DNA of 64,000 bases from positions 89,341 through 153,340 of the forward strand of contig JBFMDH010000016.1 of assembly GCA_040754075.1 (NCBI GenBank). Direction: 5' to 3'. Source of the DNA: Acidobacteriota bacterium (GTDB lineage Bacteria; Acidobacteriota; Blastocatellia; UBA7656). The notes beneath the pieces were generated by a model, which was not told the DNA's origin, ran no database searches, and saw nothing but the letters and a program-made list of their open reading frames with translations. Below, piece by piece: positions 16,986 through 25,950 of this stretch. Position numbers and translations under genes: made by a program. Each line of letters starts with the position of its first letter. Position 1 is the first letter of the stretch.

Positions 16986-17146
16986 GGGGTTGTAACAAAG
17001 TCTGGGGCAAATCCAAAAGTACTTCTCTATGAGGAATCAGAAAACTTTTTAACTGGGAATGCGGACGTCCACGTCCGCAGCCGTGAAGTCGGCGGAGGTG
17101 GACGTCCGCGTTCCCAGTATCACGGCTTCCGACTTTGTTACAGCCC
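16986..17146. repeat. REPIN-like paired REP element with outer inverted repeats
   Basis: The core CTGGGAATGCGGACGTCCAC ... GTGGACGTCCGCGTTCCCAG (17053-17118) is two head-to-head REPs. Each also has its own GCGGACGT-type palindrome. Outside, GGGTTGTAACAAAGTC (16987) pairs with GACTTTGTTACAGCCC (17131). The core matches the repeats that flank the REP-associated transposase at 60852-61454, so that enzyme is the likely mover. Confidence 0.8.
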
Positions 17147-17242
17147 TGATTCAAAAATGGGCAAAAGAGAGTACACCCGGAAAAGCAATTGCTGTGAGAA
17201 TCAACCTCAAAACCTTTTAATAATGAGATAGTGCTCTCCTTC

Positions 17243-17725
17243 TTATTGGAGTTCTTTAGCCATCCTTTTTCTTCGCTTTATTGATTCGTTTGTAAGAAGA
17301 ACCGCTATACAGAATAAGTCAATAGCCCAACCTTCGATGGTTTGTTGAATTGTGATAATTAGCACAGGTAGTATTAAATAACCGCCCAGAATACTTTCCA
17401 ATTGTTCCAAAAAACTTAAAGGAACAGGTTTAGGGTAATAAATGGTGGAAACCAATGGAAAGTAAATTGGCAAGAAAGCGATTGTCCCAAGTAATAGATT
17501 GAGGCTCAATGGCGTTTTCCTTTGCTTGCTTAATTCGTAGTTGTGCCAGATTAACATCAATATGATTGCAGAAAAAAGACTCCAAAGAATAAAAAAGATT
17601 GAAAGATTGCGGGAGAAATAGGTGTATATCGCAACACCGATATAGAAGAACAAACCAGCGCTGAAAATCTGCGCCAAACTTCGGGATATCGGATATTCTT
17701 TACCACCTCTTTTAAAAATATCCAT
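17243..17725 (-). CDS. membrane protein of unknown function, RHS region
   Basis: About 160 residues from the ATG at 17725 (MDIFKRGGKEYP), which follows an AGGAG. Four hydrophobic spans (AQIFSAGLFFYIGVAIYTYF, LFSAIILMLIWH, LLLGTIAFLPIYFPLV, YLILPVLIITI). C-terminus basic (NESIKRRKRMAKELQ). A+T-rich compared with housekeeping neighbours. Lying just after an RHS fragment it could be a displaced immunity-type gene, but that rests on position only. Confidence 0.6.
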   Translation of the reverse strand: MDIFKRGGKEYPISRSLAQIFSAGLFFYIGVAIYTYFSRNLSIFFILWSLFSAIILMLIWHNYELSKQRKTPLSLNLLLGTIAFLPIYFPLVSTIYYPKPVPLSFLEQLESILGGYLILPVLIITIQQTIEGWAIDLFCIAVLLTNESIKRRKRMAKELQ

Positions 17726-17890
17726 AATTGATGTTCTCCTAAGCAATGAAGTGAGCTTGAAATAATTCCTGCTGTGCTCACTATATGCATTTCAAAAGGA
17801 ATTATGCTTATGTAGGTTGTATTCTCAGGTTCGGCTCACCTTCGGCGAAGTTTCAAAAGCGAAGGCTTATCAAACGCTTTCACGATACCT

Positions 17891-18334
17891 TTAATAACCG
17901 GTCGAATAATTTTTGCCTTCGATGTTGTAAGCAAGAGATTGCAGGTTGAGGCGGTCGCCACCATTGCCGCCGTTACCTTGTCCAATGTTGGAATAGGTAT
18001 AAGTTTCCGAATACCCTGTGCCTACCGTGACCGAGAGCAACAAGCCTTTGAAGATGCTGGTTTGGTTGTTGTCATAATTGTAAGTGACCGTTGGCGTCGA
18101 AGCTACACCTGACGCGCCCGCCGTGTTGTAGCTGATGCTGGTTAAACGATTCAACGTGTCATAGGAATATGTGGTGATGACGCCTCTGGCATCGGTGCGG
18201 GTTGCGACCGCACCGAAATCGGTGTAGGAGTATTTCATCGTCCACAGCGTCCCCGTGCCGTCATTGATGGTCGCCGTCTGTTCAGGGATTTTCTCGAATA
18301 GCAACCTGCCCGCCGCGTCGTACTTGAAGGATTA
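17891..18334 (-). pseudogene. orphan RHS fragment duplicated from the large RHS gene
   Basis: A 137-codon frame starts MLFEKIPEQTATINDGTGTL and ends EGKNYSTGY. It is nearly identical, at both DNA and protein level, to the middle of the 1308-residue RHS protein (DNA at about 21275-21715). DNA similarity continues past the nominal start to about 18334. It has no signal peptide, RHS core end or tip domain, so it is not a working gene. Most differences are synonymous or conservative (YSYTDF/YAYTDF, STPTVTYNYD/ATPTITYTYD). Confidence 0.85.
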
Positions 18335-18344
18335 GCTATCGGGT

Positions 18345-18818
18345 TCACATTGAATTCCGCGACTTACCCAAAAAACTGGTTAGTTTGGATAATGATATTA
18401 AAGCAAGATGAACCAATGTGGTTATCACTATCGCTCCTAATGTTCCCTTGTGGGTTGCCAGTATAGGTGTGAATATAGGAAACAGCAATGTCCCCAAAAA
18501 TACAACCCTCAATCCCTCGGAACTTGTGAAACCTCCCCCCAAAAAACTTGCTTCAACCATCATGTAAAGCGGGCCTAATATCCATATTCCAAGAAGCAGG
18601 AAGATTGCTCGAATTTCAAAGGGAAACTCAAGACTCTTCCAAAATTTTAAAATAACCACGTAGCTTAACAGGGTAGTAACAGGCAAAATAGCAGTAAGAA
18701 GAAGTACGTCCATCCCGGAAAAATTATTTCCTCTAGCAAGATGCAATAAAATACTAGGAAGCCAGAAAACGAGTCCCCCAATTCCAAAATGTTTTACCAA
18801 TGCTATTAATTTAGCCAT
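18345..18818 (-). CDS. small multi-pass membrane protein, paralogue A beside RHS
   Basis: 157 residues with about five spans. It starts MAKLIALVKHFGIGGLVFWL and holds the signature LLLGIWILGPLYMM, then FLGGGF. It is clearly homologous to the next gene upstream (18946-19410): WLPSILLHLARGNNFS versus WIPSVFLHAIRGNEFS, and the same GIWILGP block. GGAAGGTAAG precedes the ATG. A+T-rich. Candidate immunity or RHS-associated membrane protein by position; the family is not recognised. Confidence 0.65.
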   Translation of the reverse strand: MAKLIALVKHFGIGGLVFWLPSILLHLARGNNFSGMDVLLLTAILPVTTLLSYVVILKFWKSLEFPFEIRAIFLLLGIWILGPLYMMVEASFLGGGFTSSEGLRVVFLGTLLFPIFTPILATHKGTLGAIVITTLVHLALISLSKLTSFLGKSRNSM

Positions 18819-18945
18819 GTTTACTTACCTTCCTTTACTCTCTTAAGCAGAAATACAGTATAAGAGGATTAAACGAATAGCGAATCCTTGGTATGTTAAT
18901 CACCACTACACGATAAGCATGACAAAAAGCACTTGGCATGAGTCT

Positions 18946-19410
18946 TTATTTTAATTCTCCTTTAATAAAAAGGAGTTGTGGAAACGTGGATGTTAAAATC
19001 AGGACAGCGGTAATAATTAAGAGGGCATATAATGTTCCGTCGAAAACTGACATCGAAAATGTAGTGATAGGAAAGACAAGAGTTCCAAATAGTAACCTAA
19101 CCCATGCTCCGCTTTGAGCAAAACCACCGCCTGTATAACTGGCGCTTATGAACATAAAAAAAGGACCTAAAATCCATATCCCTAATAGAATTGAAATGGA
19201 GAATAATCGTTTGCTTATACCCCAATATTTCAACCAACGATATACTAATACCAAGATGCCCGCAATTAATGAAGGCATAAAATATGTAAGGAAAATTTCA
19301 TCTCTTCTAGAAAACTCATTCCCCCTGATTGCATGAAGAAACACGCTCGGAATCCAATATATGCTCCCTCCTATGACTGTATTAGCTAAAGCTACCTTAT
19401 GGATTTTCAT
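18946..19410 (-). CDS. small multi-pass membrane protein, paralogue B directly downstream of RHS
   Basis: About 154 residues from the ATG at 19410 (MKIHKVALANTVIGGSIYWI), chosen because GGAGGTAAT lies ahead and because it aligns with the start of paralogue A. About five spans; signature ILLGIWILGPFFMFI and SYTGGGFAQSGAW. First gene behind the RHS gene on its strand (about 215 bases), the usual place for an immunity gene. An earlier in-frame start at 19467 would add 19 residues not present in the paralogue. Confidence 0.65.
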   Translation of the reverse strand: MKIHKVALANTVIGGSIYWIPSVFLHAIRGNEFSRRDEIFLTYFMPSLIAGILVLVYRWLKYWGISKRLFSISILLGIWILGPFFMFISASYTGGGFAQSGAWVRLLFGTLVFPITTFSMSVFDGTLYALLIITAVLILTSTFPQLLFIKGELK

Positions 19411-19626
19411 GTCTTTAATTACCTCCAACTTTTTAACTTTCTTTACATAACGCAATAGTTCGGACACGGTTTACTGGGCGACCTGCTGTAAGGTATAGAT
19501 TTTTGTAGGCGGTTGAATTTCTTCATAGTTAGAGGTTGTCTAAACTTGCAAAAAAATCATCTTTGAACCTACCGCTTATTGATTCTAAAGAACTTTTTGT
19601 CTATAAAAACTGTCCGAAGTAGTGTT

Positions 19627-22600
19627 CTATGGAAGATTGCAAAAAGAATTACAAATCTCAAATGCTGTAATATGGGCAGCAGTTTGACAAGCATAAAATG
19701 CTTCTGCTGATGGGGAAATACTACAGGCATAAGCAGTATCCATTAATTGAATATAAAACCTCCTACAATTATTGGTGCAGGTGTTTGAAGCAGCTCTGCA
19801 TACTATTTGTGCCCCTACGCAATAATATGATACCTGTCCTGCGCCCGATGCTGTTTTGCATTTCTTTCTATAATAATTGCAACTGGTAGTTCCCGGACAA
19901 CTACAACCGCCTCCACCACCGAAGGCACTTCCATCAGCATCAATGGGATTCCCACAACGGTCAAACTCACAGCTTGAAAATTCCGGCGGACAATAAAACG
20001 GCACATTCGGGCTTTGGCAAGGACCTTGGGCATTCAAGCCGCGTGGGTCAGTTAACAGAATCGGGTCATTGACGACATAGCTGTAGCGGCTCAACTTCTG
20101 CGGTTGCTGGTAATGATTATTCCCTTTGTTCCCGCCACAAGTCATTCTTTTTGCGGCTTTGAATCCCTTATCAAGCAGTGGGTCAACGGTCTCGAATCTG
20201 CCGATTGCTAAGCTGTAATAGCGATTAACGGCATAATCCAAGCCAATCTCTGAGTCGCGTTCATAACTGGTGAAGCGATGCTTGTCTGATTCGCCGCTCA
20301 CGCCCAACTCTTCACCAAACGGCAAATGGGCTTGTCTGCCGACGACTGTGCCACTCGCATCCAACACCACTCTCGCGCTCAACCGGTCACTCAAAAAATA
20401 GCGGGTGTTGCCATTTTCGATTTTGGCAATCAACTTGCTCCCCGTGTTGATGTATCGGGTGATGACCGCGCCGGTCGCGCCGTTGTGTTCGGCAAGTACC
20501 TGAAAGCCTTCCCAGACATAATGGGTAATGGTCGCGCCAACGGTTTTTTTCACCCTGCGGTTCTTGTGGTCGTAAGCATAGACACTCGCGCCGCTATCGG
20601 CTGCGACGATGCGGTTTTCAGCGTCAAACACATAGCTGTGCTGTCCGTCGCTGGTGACATTGCCCGCGTTGTCGTAAGTGTAATTCAACGTCGCGCCTTG
20701 CGTGACCGAAGTGATGCGATTAGTCGCGGTTCCGCCTGATTGTTGCAAGGTGATGGATTGGATTTGATTGCCGCCTGTGGTGGCATCCCACATTCCTGTG
20801 CGATTGCCCCAGCGGTCATAGGCAAAGCGGCGTTGGGCTGATGTTGCATTGGTCGTTTGATAGGAGGTGACTAACCGACTCAATAAATCATAAGTGTAAC
20901 TGGCGCTCTCGGTCGTTGAGTTAATCGTGCCGCTGATGCTCATCAATTGCCCGCTATTACCGGCGGTTGAGCCGACGCCATTTTGTCCGGCGGCGGCGGC
21001 ATAGTTGTAGGTCAAATTCAGCAAACTGGTCGCCCCCTTGGTTGCCGTTTGCGAGGTCAGTTGCATTCGATTGGTGTCATAGCCGAAGGTTTCGTTGATT
21101 ACTGTGCCACTGGTGTTCAAGGTATCGCCGGTCACTTGCCCCGCATTGTTGTAGGCTACGTTGCTCAACCACGCCACGCCTGAAGAGTTCTTCAACTTCA
21201 ACAAGCGCCCTTTGTTGTCGTACTCAGGATAGAGGTGCCCGATTTGTGTGCGTTGATTGGCTTGGTTGTATTGATAACTGGTCGAATAATTTTTGCCTTC
21301 GATGTTGTAAGCAAGAGATTGCAGATTGAGGCGGTCGCCACCATTCGCGCCGTTACCTTGTCCAATGTTGGAATAGGTATAAGTTTCCGAATACCCTGTG
21401 CCTACCGTGACCGAGAGCAACAAGCCTTTGAAGATGCTGGTTTGATTGTTGTCATAAGTGTAAGTGATGGTTGGCGTCGCTGCCACCCCCGATGCCCCGC
21501 TGGTGTTGTAGCTGATGCTGGTTAAACGATTCAAGCTGTCATAGGAATAGGTGGTGATGACGCCTCTGGCATCGGTGCGGGTTGCGACTGCACCGAAATC
21601 GGTGTAGGCGTATTTCATCGTCCACAGCGTTCCCGTGCCGTCATTGATGGTCGCCGTCTGTTCGGGGATTTTTTCATAAAGCAAATGTCCTGCCGCGTCA
21701 TATTTGAACGAGCGAATCTGTCCGCCCTGATTGACCTGCGTCAGACGGTCAGCCATATCATAAGTGTAAGCGGTCTCCTGCGAGAGCGCGCCGGTCGTGA
21801 CCTCTTGCTCCGTGACTTTAATGAGCCTGCCCAAGCTGTCCACCTCGCGTTTAATTTTCCGATTCACTTGATCGGTGACGGTTGTGATTTTGCCATTGTA
21901 AGCCGTTGTCACGGTGTTGCTATCAGGCGTCGTAATCACTGTGCCGCGACCGAGGGTGTCGTATTGATAAGTGGTCGCCGGAGCCGGAGTGCCGCCCGCT
22001 TGAAAGGGATGGGTGCGGCTGGTCATTCTGCCCAGGTTGTTGTAAGCCATGTTGACTTGCCCGCCGTGTTCATTGATTTCCTGAATCGCTTGTCCCCAGC
22101 CATCATAGACCGTCGAGGTGGTGATGGTTTTAGTCACCCCACCTTCAACATACTGCTGCGTCGTTGAACTCGGCAAGCCCCAGCCATTATAACTCGTTGA
22201 ATTGGTCGCACCTGTCGGGCTGGTCGTTCCAGTCAACAGATTGCCTGAGCCGTAGCTATACGCGGTGATTTGTCCGTTCGGGTCAGTGTTAGTTTGCAGG
22301 TTGCCGCTATTGAAACTGTAGCTCATCGCGTCGGTCAAATAGATACCACTGGTATTGCCGCGTGTCGCTTGTTCGGCTTTCGACCAATAGGTGTTCTGTC
22401 CGAAGGTGTAGCTCTTTTCGTTGCAACACGAAATCTGCTCTTTCACGCGATTGCCGAACATATCGTAATTTCTGGTGTGAGTGTCAAACGTATTGCTCGA
22501 AATATTTGTCCACTCTTTGACCGTCGTTGGATTACCGTGCGTCGTGCCGTTGTAACTGGCAATATAGCCCGGCGGGTTGGCTCCCGAATAAGTCGTCACC

Positions 22601-23553
22601 GTCGTGTTGTCATATTGATATTCGGTCTTGGCTATCAACACATCATCGCCGTCATTGGTGTTCTCCTGTGCGTCGTAAATCTCGACCGTCTGCAACAGGC
22701 TTCTCAGATAGGCATCAACATACTGTTGATAAGGAACGTAGGTATTGTGGGTTCGCCTGCGGACTTTCCATTGCCCGCCGATTTGATTGCCGTATTCGCG
22801 TTTGTCGGTGATGTTGCCGTATTGGTCATAACTGAAATCCACTTTGCTGGCGGTGTTGGTGTCGTCATAACTGGTGATCGTTTGCACCTGTGGTTGTCCG
22901 CCCGCGTCGTTGGCATAAGTGTACACGGTTTTCGCTACGGTCGTGCCGCCGCTGGTGCGAATTTCCGATTGCGTGATGCCGAGGCTGCCGGGCGTCAGTC
23001 GCAAAGTCGAATTATCCGGGCGAGTGATGACATAAACACCTGAACTGGTCGAATAAGCATAGGTCGCGTTCGGCGCGTTGGTCGCGGTCTCTGTGCGTTG
23101 GGTAAAGGTAGGTCCTCCATAAATCGCTTCGCCTTGTGCTGCACCCGCTCGACAGATGAGACGAGCTTGTCCAGGCTGTAAAAAAGTAGCGCGCCCGGTG
23201 TCATCAATGGTGAGGATGTTGCGGTCGGAAGTTTCCCATGAGAACTTCGCGCCGTGAACGATTTCCCCATTTGCATCAACACCCAAAGCGGTGAAAATTT
23301 GCGCTTCGTTGAGGTAGCCAACGAATTTGAATGGCGATATACGAATCCGCGACACGCGATTATTGCGTTCAGTCATCGTTTCTTGCCTGGGTAATTTGGC
23401 TTTTGTATTGAATAACCATTTGATGAAGTCGGGTAATAATTTGAATGATGAAGCGCTCACGTTGGCGGCTCCACTCCAAGTTGTAGAGGCAAACGCCTTC
23501 GCGCCTTCGATAAAAGAATGCTGAACCGGAAAAATTAACAAGCTCAACATCAA
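19627..23553 (-). CDS. RHS/YD-repeat protein with bacterial-Ig-like N-terminus and cysteine-rich C-terminal tip
   Basis: 1308 residues, presumably secreted and surface-exposed. A hydrophobic leader (LMLSLLIFPVQHSF), a BIG2-like segment (about 95-145, with SDRNILTIDDTGRATFLQPG), then dozens of YD repeats (for example YTYDNAGNVT, FAYDRWGNRTG). The conserved RHS core end is YERDSEIGLDYAVNRYYS then GRFETVDP (about 1105-1130). After LTDPRGLN comes a tip of about 128 residues with 16 cysteines, probably disulfide-rich. RHS proteins often carry variable toxin tips; no enzymatic motif is readable here. The start is uncertain. This frame begins at TTG/ATG with no RBS, whereas a strong RBS plus ATG at 23653 opens another frame that would join by a one-base shift. 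Confidence 0.85.
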   Translation of the reverse strand: MMLSLLIFPVQHSFIEGAKAFASTTWSGAANVSASSFKLLPDFIKWLFNTKAKLPRQETMTERNNRVSRIRISPFKFVGYLNEAQIFTALGVDANGEIVHGAKFSWETSDRNILTIDDTGRATFLQPGQARLICRAGAAQGEAIYGGPTFTQRTETATNAPNATYAYSTSSGVYVITRPDNSTLRLTPGSLGITQSEIRTSGGTTVAKTVYTYANDAGGQPQVQTITSYDDTNTASKVDFSYDQYGNITDKREYGNQIGGQWKVRRRTHNTYVPYQQYVDAYLRSLLQTVEIYDAQENTNDGDDVLIAKTEYQYDNTTVTTYSGANPPGYIASYNGTTHGNPTTVKEWTNISSNTFDTHTRNYDMFGNRVKEQISCCNEKSYTFGQNTYWSKAEQATRGNTSGIYLTDAMSYSFNSGNLQTNTDPNGQITAYSYGSGNLLTGTTSPTGATNSTSYNGWGLPSSTTQQYVEGGVTKTITTSTVYDGWGQAIQEINEHGGQVNMAYNNLGRMTSRTHPFQAGGTPAPATTYQYDTLGRGTVITTPDSNTVTTAYNGKITTVTDQVNRKIKREVDSLGRLIKVTEQEVTTGALSQETAYTYDMADRLTQVNQGGQIRSFKYDAAGHLLYEKIPEQTATINDGTGTLWTMKYAYTDFGAVATRTDARGVITTYSYDSLNRLTSISYNTSGASGVAATPTITYTYDNNQTSIFKGLLLSVTVGTGYSETYTYSNIGQGNGANGGDRLNLQSLAYNIEGKNYSTSYQYNQANQRTQIGHLYPEYDNKGRLLKLKNSSGVAWLSNVAYNNAGQVTGDTLNTSGTVINETFGYDTNRMQLTSQTATKGATSLLNLTYNYAAAAGQNGVGSTAGNSGQLMSISGTINSTTESASYTYDLLSRLVTSYQTTNATSAQRRFAYDRWGNRTGMWDATTGGNQIQSITLQQSGGTATNRITSVTQGATLNYTYDNAGNVTSDGQHSYVFDAENRIVAADSGASVYAYDHKNRRVKKTVGATITHYVWEGFQVLAEHNGATGAVITRYINTGSKLIAKIENGNTRYFLSDRLSARVVLDASGTVVGRQAHLPFGEELGVSGESDKHRFTSYERDSEIGLDYAVNRYYSLAIGRFETVDPLLDKGFKAAKRMTCGGNKGNNHYQQPQKLSRYSYVVNDPILLTDPRGLNAQGPCQSPNVPFYCPPEFSSCEFDRCGNPIDADGSAFGGGGGCSCPGTTSCNYYRKKCKTASGAGQVSYYCVGAQIVCRAASNTCTNNCRRFYIQLMDTAYACSISPSAEAFYACQTAAHITAFEICNSFCNLP

Positions 23554-23901
23554 TATCAGACAGAGCGGGATTCGGATAAATTTAGATTTGCCAATTAAGG
23601 CATGAAACTTGCGATGCGATTTTATGCAGGATTAAATGTCTCTCGGAATTCATCACTATCTCCTTTCCGGTTATCCCCGTCTTCGGCTATTGTGGCGCAA
23701 TGTTTCCGGTCACGCGCAAGATTTTCTGAGCCTATGCGCGGCGATGAAAACTGCGCGCTGAGGTAAACAAATCCCTAACTCGAAACTTTTTCGATTTGGG
23801 AAACGCTTTGGTATCTGTTGACGAAAAAGATTTCATTTGCGATGCAACTTTGGAAACTATTTTAAAATTTTTTCGGAGCGATATTGAGGAAATAATGAGC
23901 A

Positions 23902-23966
23902 ATAGCTCGGTCGTAAGAGAGCGCCTGCTTGCTTGACTCGCGCCCTCTCTTACGGTCGGGCTACTG
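23902..23966. repeat. inverted repeat TAGCTCGGTCGTAAGAGAG / CTCTCTTACGGTCGGGCTA
   Basis: Arms of about 19 bases pair almost perfectly around a GC-rich loop. The element overlaps the end of the HD-GYP gene and could serve as its terminator-like hairpin. The rest of the gap 23654-23901 between RHS and HD-GYP shows no gene; it should hold the RHS promoter. Confidence 0.65.
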
Positions 23967-25217
23967 ACAGGAGATGGTTAGGTCAAATCGGTCTATCATA
24001 TCGCGCAATTTTTCGACAATCGCTTCGCGGTCAAATTGCAAGCCGATTTTTGAAATGAACACCCGTTCACGGATGATGCCGTTAATCTCTTTGAGTAGCA
24101 GACGACAAAACGCCGTAATCACTCCGGCATCGAATTGGCTGTTGGTATGTTTTTCGAGTTCGCCAAGCGCCACTTCCAGCGGCAATCGTTTGCGATACGG
24201 TCTATCGGTCATCATCGCGTCAAAGGAATCGGCAAACGTCACAATGCGTGAGCCGAGCGGAATTTCATCGCCGCGCAGTCCGTTCGGATAACCCGTGCCA
24301 TCGACTCTTTCGTGATGGCATTTGGTCATATAAGCGATGTCCTGCCACGGGCGGCGAATGTGCGACAGGATTTCATATCCCGCCATCGGGTGTTTGTTCA
24401 ACTCTTTGAATTCGCGTTCACTGAGCGGTTGCGGATTGTTGATGATGCTGCGGTCAACCGTGATTTTGCCGATGTCGTGCAGGTAGCCGGCGACGCTGAT
24501 GTATTCCAACTCGTCGCCGGTGACGCCCATCTCTTTGGCGATGGCTTCCGAATACCTGGCAACCCGTTCGGAATGCCCGCTGGTGTAGGCATCTTTCAAA
24601 TCGATTGCTGCGCCAAATGCCGCCACCGTGTCTTTATAAACCGAATGCATTTCGCGGTAGAGGCGACGATTTTCCTCGGCGCGGCGTTTGAGCGAAATAA
24701 TCAACCTCTGATTATAAAGCGCCAGCCCAATGTGGCGCGCAATGGTGTTGATGATTTCCAAATCTTCATCTTGAAATGGTTCGCCTGAGATTTTTTCCGA
24801 AAGGTAGATGACGCCCATCAATTCGCTTCTGACGGTCATCGGAACGATTAAATCGGCGCGAAGCTTTTTAAACATTTCCCCATGACGACGAACGAAATGC
24901 GCCAATCCGTTGCGCTCTGCGTGTAAGTTAATCGGTTTCAGGCAACCGGCGATTTTTTCGGCTTCATCGCCTCCGAGTTCGATTTTTTGCCCGACTGCGC
25001 CATGCAACCCTTTCGCGGCGATGATTTTCAGTTGTCGCGGTTTTTCGCTGAATCGCGCAATTGCGCCTTTGGGAATCGCCATCGTGCCCAGACAGGTATG
25101 CAGGGAAGCGCGCATCAGTTCATCGAAATTTTCCTGTGAGGTGATTTCAGCGCCTAAATCGGTGAGCGCGCCGAGTGTATGCAGCATTTTTCTGACGGTT
25201 AGATTATTCGGACTCAT
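23961..25217 (-). CDS. GAF-HD-GYP cyclic-di-GMP phosphodiesterase
   Basis: About 418 residues. The start ATG at 25217 is fixed by a very strong GGAGGAGGGGT just ahead; the longer frame to 25271 is rejected. An N-terminal GAF domain (about 20-180) is followed by an HD-GYP domain from about 200. Catalytic motifs are complete: SGHSERVARYSEAIAKEMGV, YLHDIGK (HD), HPMAGYEIL, HHERVDGTGYPNGLRGDEIP (the HHE...GYP block), and FDAMMTDRPYR. Such enzymes degrade c-di-GMP; the GAF domain would sense a ligand. Last gene of a minus-strand cluster with a diguanylate cyclase, an RsbW-like ATPase and a STAS protein, so its activity is probably tied to that switch. Confidence 0.92.
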   Translation of the reverse strand: MSPNNLTVRKMLHTLGALTDLGAEITSQENFDELMRASLHTCLGTMAIPKGAIARFSEKPRQLKIIAAKGLHGAVGQKIELGGDEAEKIAGCLKPINLHAERNGLAHFVRRHGEMFKKLRADLIVPMTVRSELMGVIYLSEKISGEPFQDEDLEIINTIARHIGLALYNQRLIISLKRRAEENRRLYREMHSVYKDTVAAFGAAIDLKDAYTSGHSERVARYSEAIAKEMGVTGDELEYISVAGYLHDIGKITVDRSIINNPQPLSEREFKELNKHPMAGYEILSHIRRPWQDIAYMTKCHHERVDGTGYPNGLRGDEIPLGSRIVTFADSFDAMMTDRPYRKRLPLEVALGELEKHTNSQFDAGVITAFCRLLLKEINGIIRERVFISKIGLQFDREAIVEKLRDMIDRFDLTISCQ

Positions 25218-25342
25218 ACCCCTCCTCCAAAATAATTCCTGTCCGTTCGGTTGACAGAACCAATCCCTCACTTTTACGGCAGCCCCGTAAAAAGTTTTAG
25301 CCAGTTCTTATGCAGATGTGTCCTGTAGCCAGCGTTCAGATT

Positions 25343-25699
25343 TTACGATGCATAGGCATACAATTTTGCTAAAGCGATTTGTTCCGTCTCTTCGACATAA
25401 ACGTGTGACATCAACCCCAGCATTTCAAACAACTCGCGGTTTGAATCGTTGAGGTTTGAAAGCAGCAAGGTGCCCTTTGCCGCTTTGATGGTTTCCATCA
25501 CTTCCAGCAGAATTGAAATGCCGATGCTGTTAATCAACTCGGTTTCCTCGAAATTAATTACCAGACGTTTTACACCATTGCCTAAAAATTCTTTGCATTG
25601 ATGTTCGATGACTTCACCGCGCAATTGATTGAGATAGGCGCCGGGATAGATGATGGCTGCGCCATTAACCAGTTTCGATTTTATTGTTACCGTCTTCAT
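25343..25699 (-). CDS. STAS-domain anti-sigma-factor antagonist (RsbV-like)
   Basis: 118 residues, a single STAS domain, cytoplasmic. The phosphorylation loop is visible as ELINSIGISILLEVMETI, with a Ser in the usual NSxGI position, so it should be phosphorylated by an RsbW-like kinase. The kinase domain is encoded by the neighbouring gene at 25951-28296. The start follows AGGGGATTTG. In a partner switch the unphosphorylated form releases a sigma factor or other target. Confidence 0.88.
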   Translation of the reverse strand: MKTVTIKSKLVNGAAIIYPGAYLNQLRGEVIEHQCKEFLGNGVKRLVINFEETELINSIGISILLEVMETIKAAKGTLLLSNLNDSNRELFEMLGLMSHVYVEETEQIALAKLYAYAS

Positions 25700-25950
25700 T
25701 CAAATCCCCTCTTAAAACCTTTTCAGCATCCCAAGCCAGAACCTGATTCGTCCAAGCAGAACGATGTTTTTTTCGTGGTGAGGCCATTCAGCATTGCCAA
25801 AAAGTTTAATTGATTCAGACAGCGCTTTTGCCCTGCAATGATTTTGCAAAGTTCGTGGGGGTATCCGCTCAAATGTTGGGGCAAGCGAGAAAATGCGACT
25901 TTAGATTTTACCGGGATGTGTTTGCTCTTTCGTTATTAACCGGCGACATC

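Noticed and set aside
22270..23043. 257-codon plus-strand frame opposite the RHS gene
   Set aside because: Antisense shadow of the RHS repeats, no RBS and no recognisable protein. Similar long shadows at 20326-20739, 20983-21183, 21235-21525 and 21685-22167 have the same cause.
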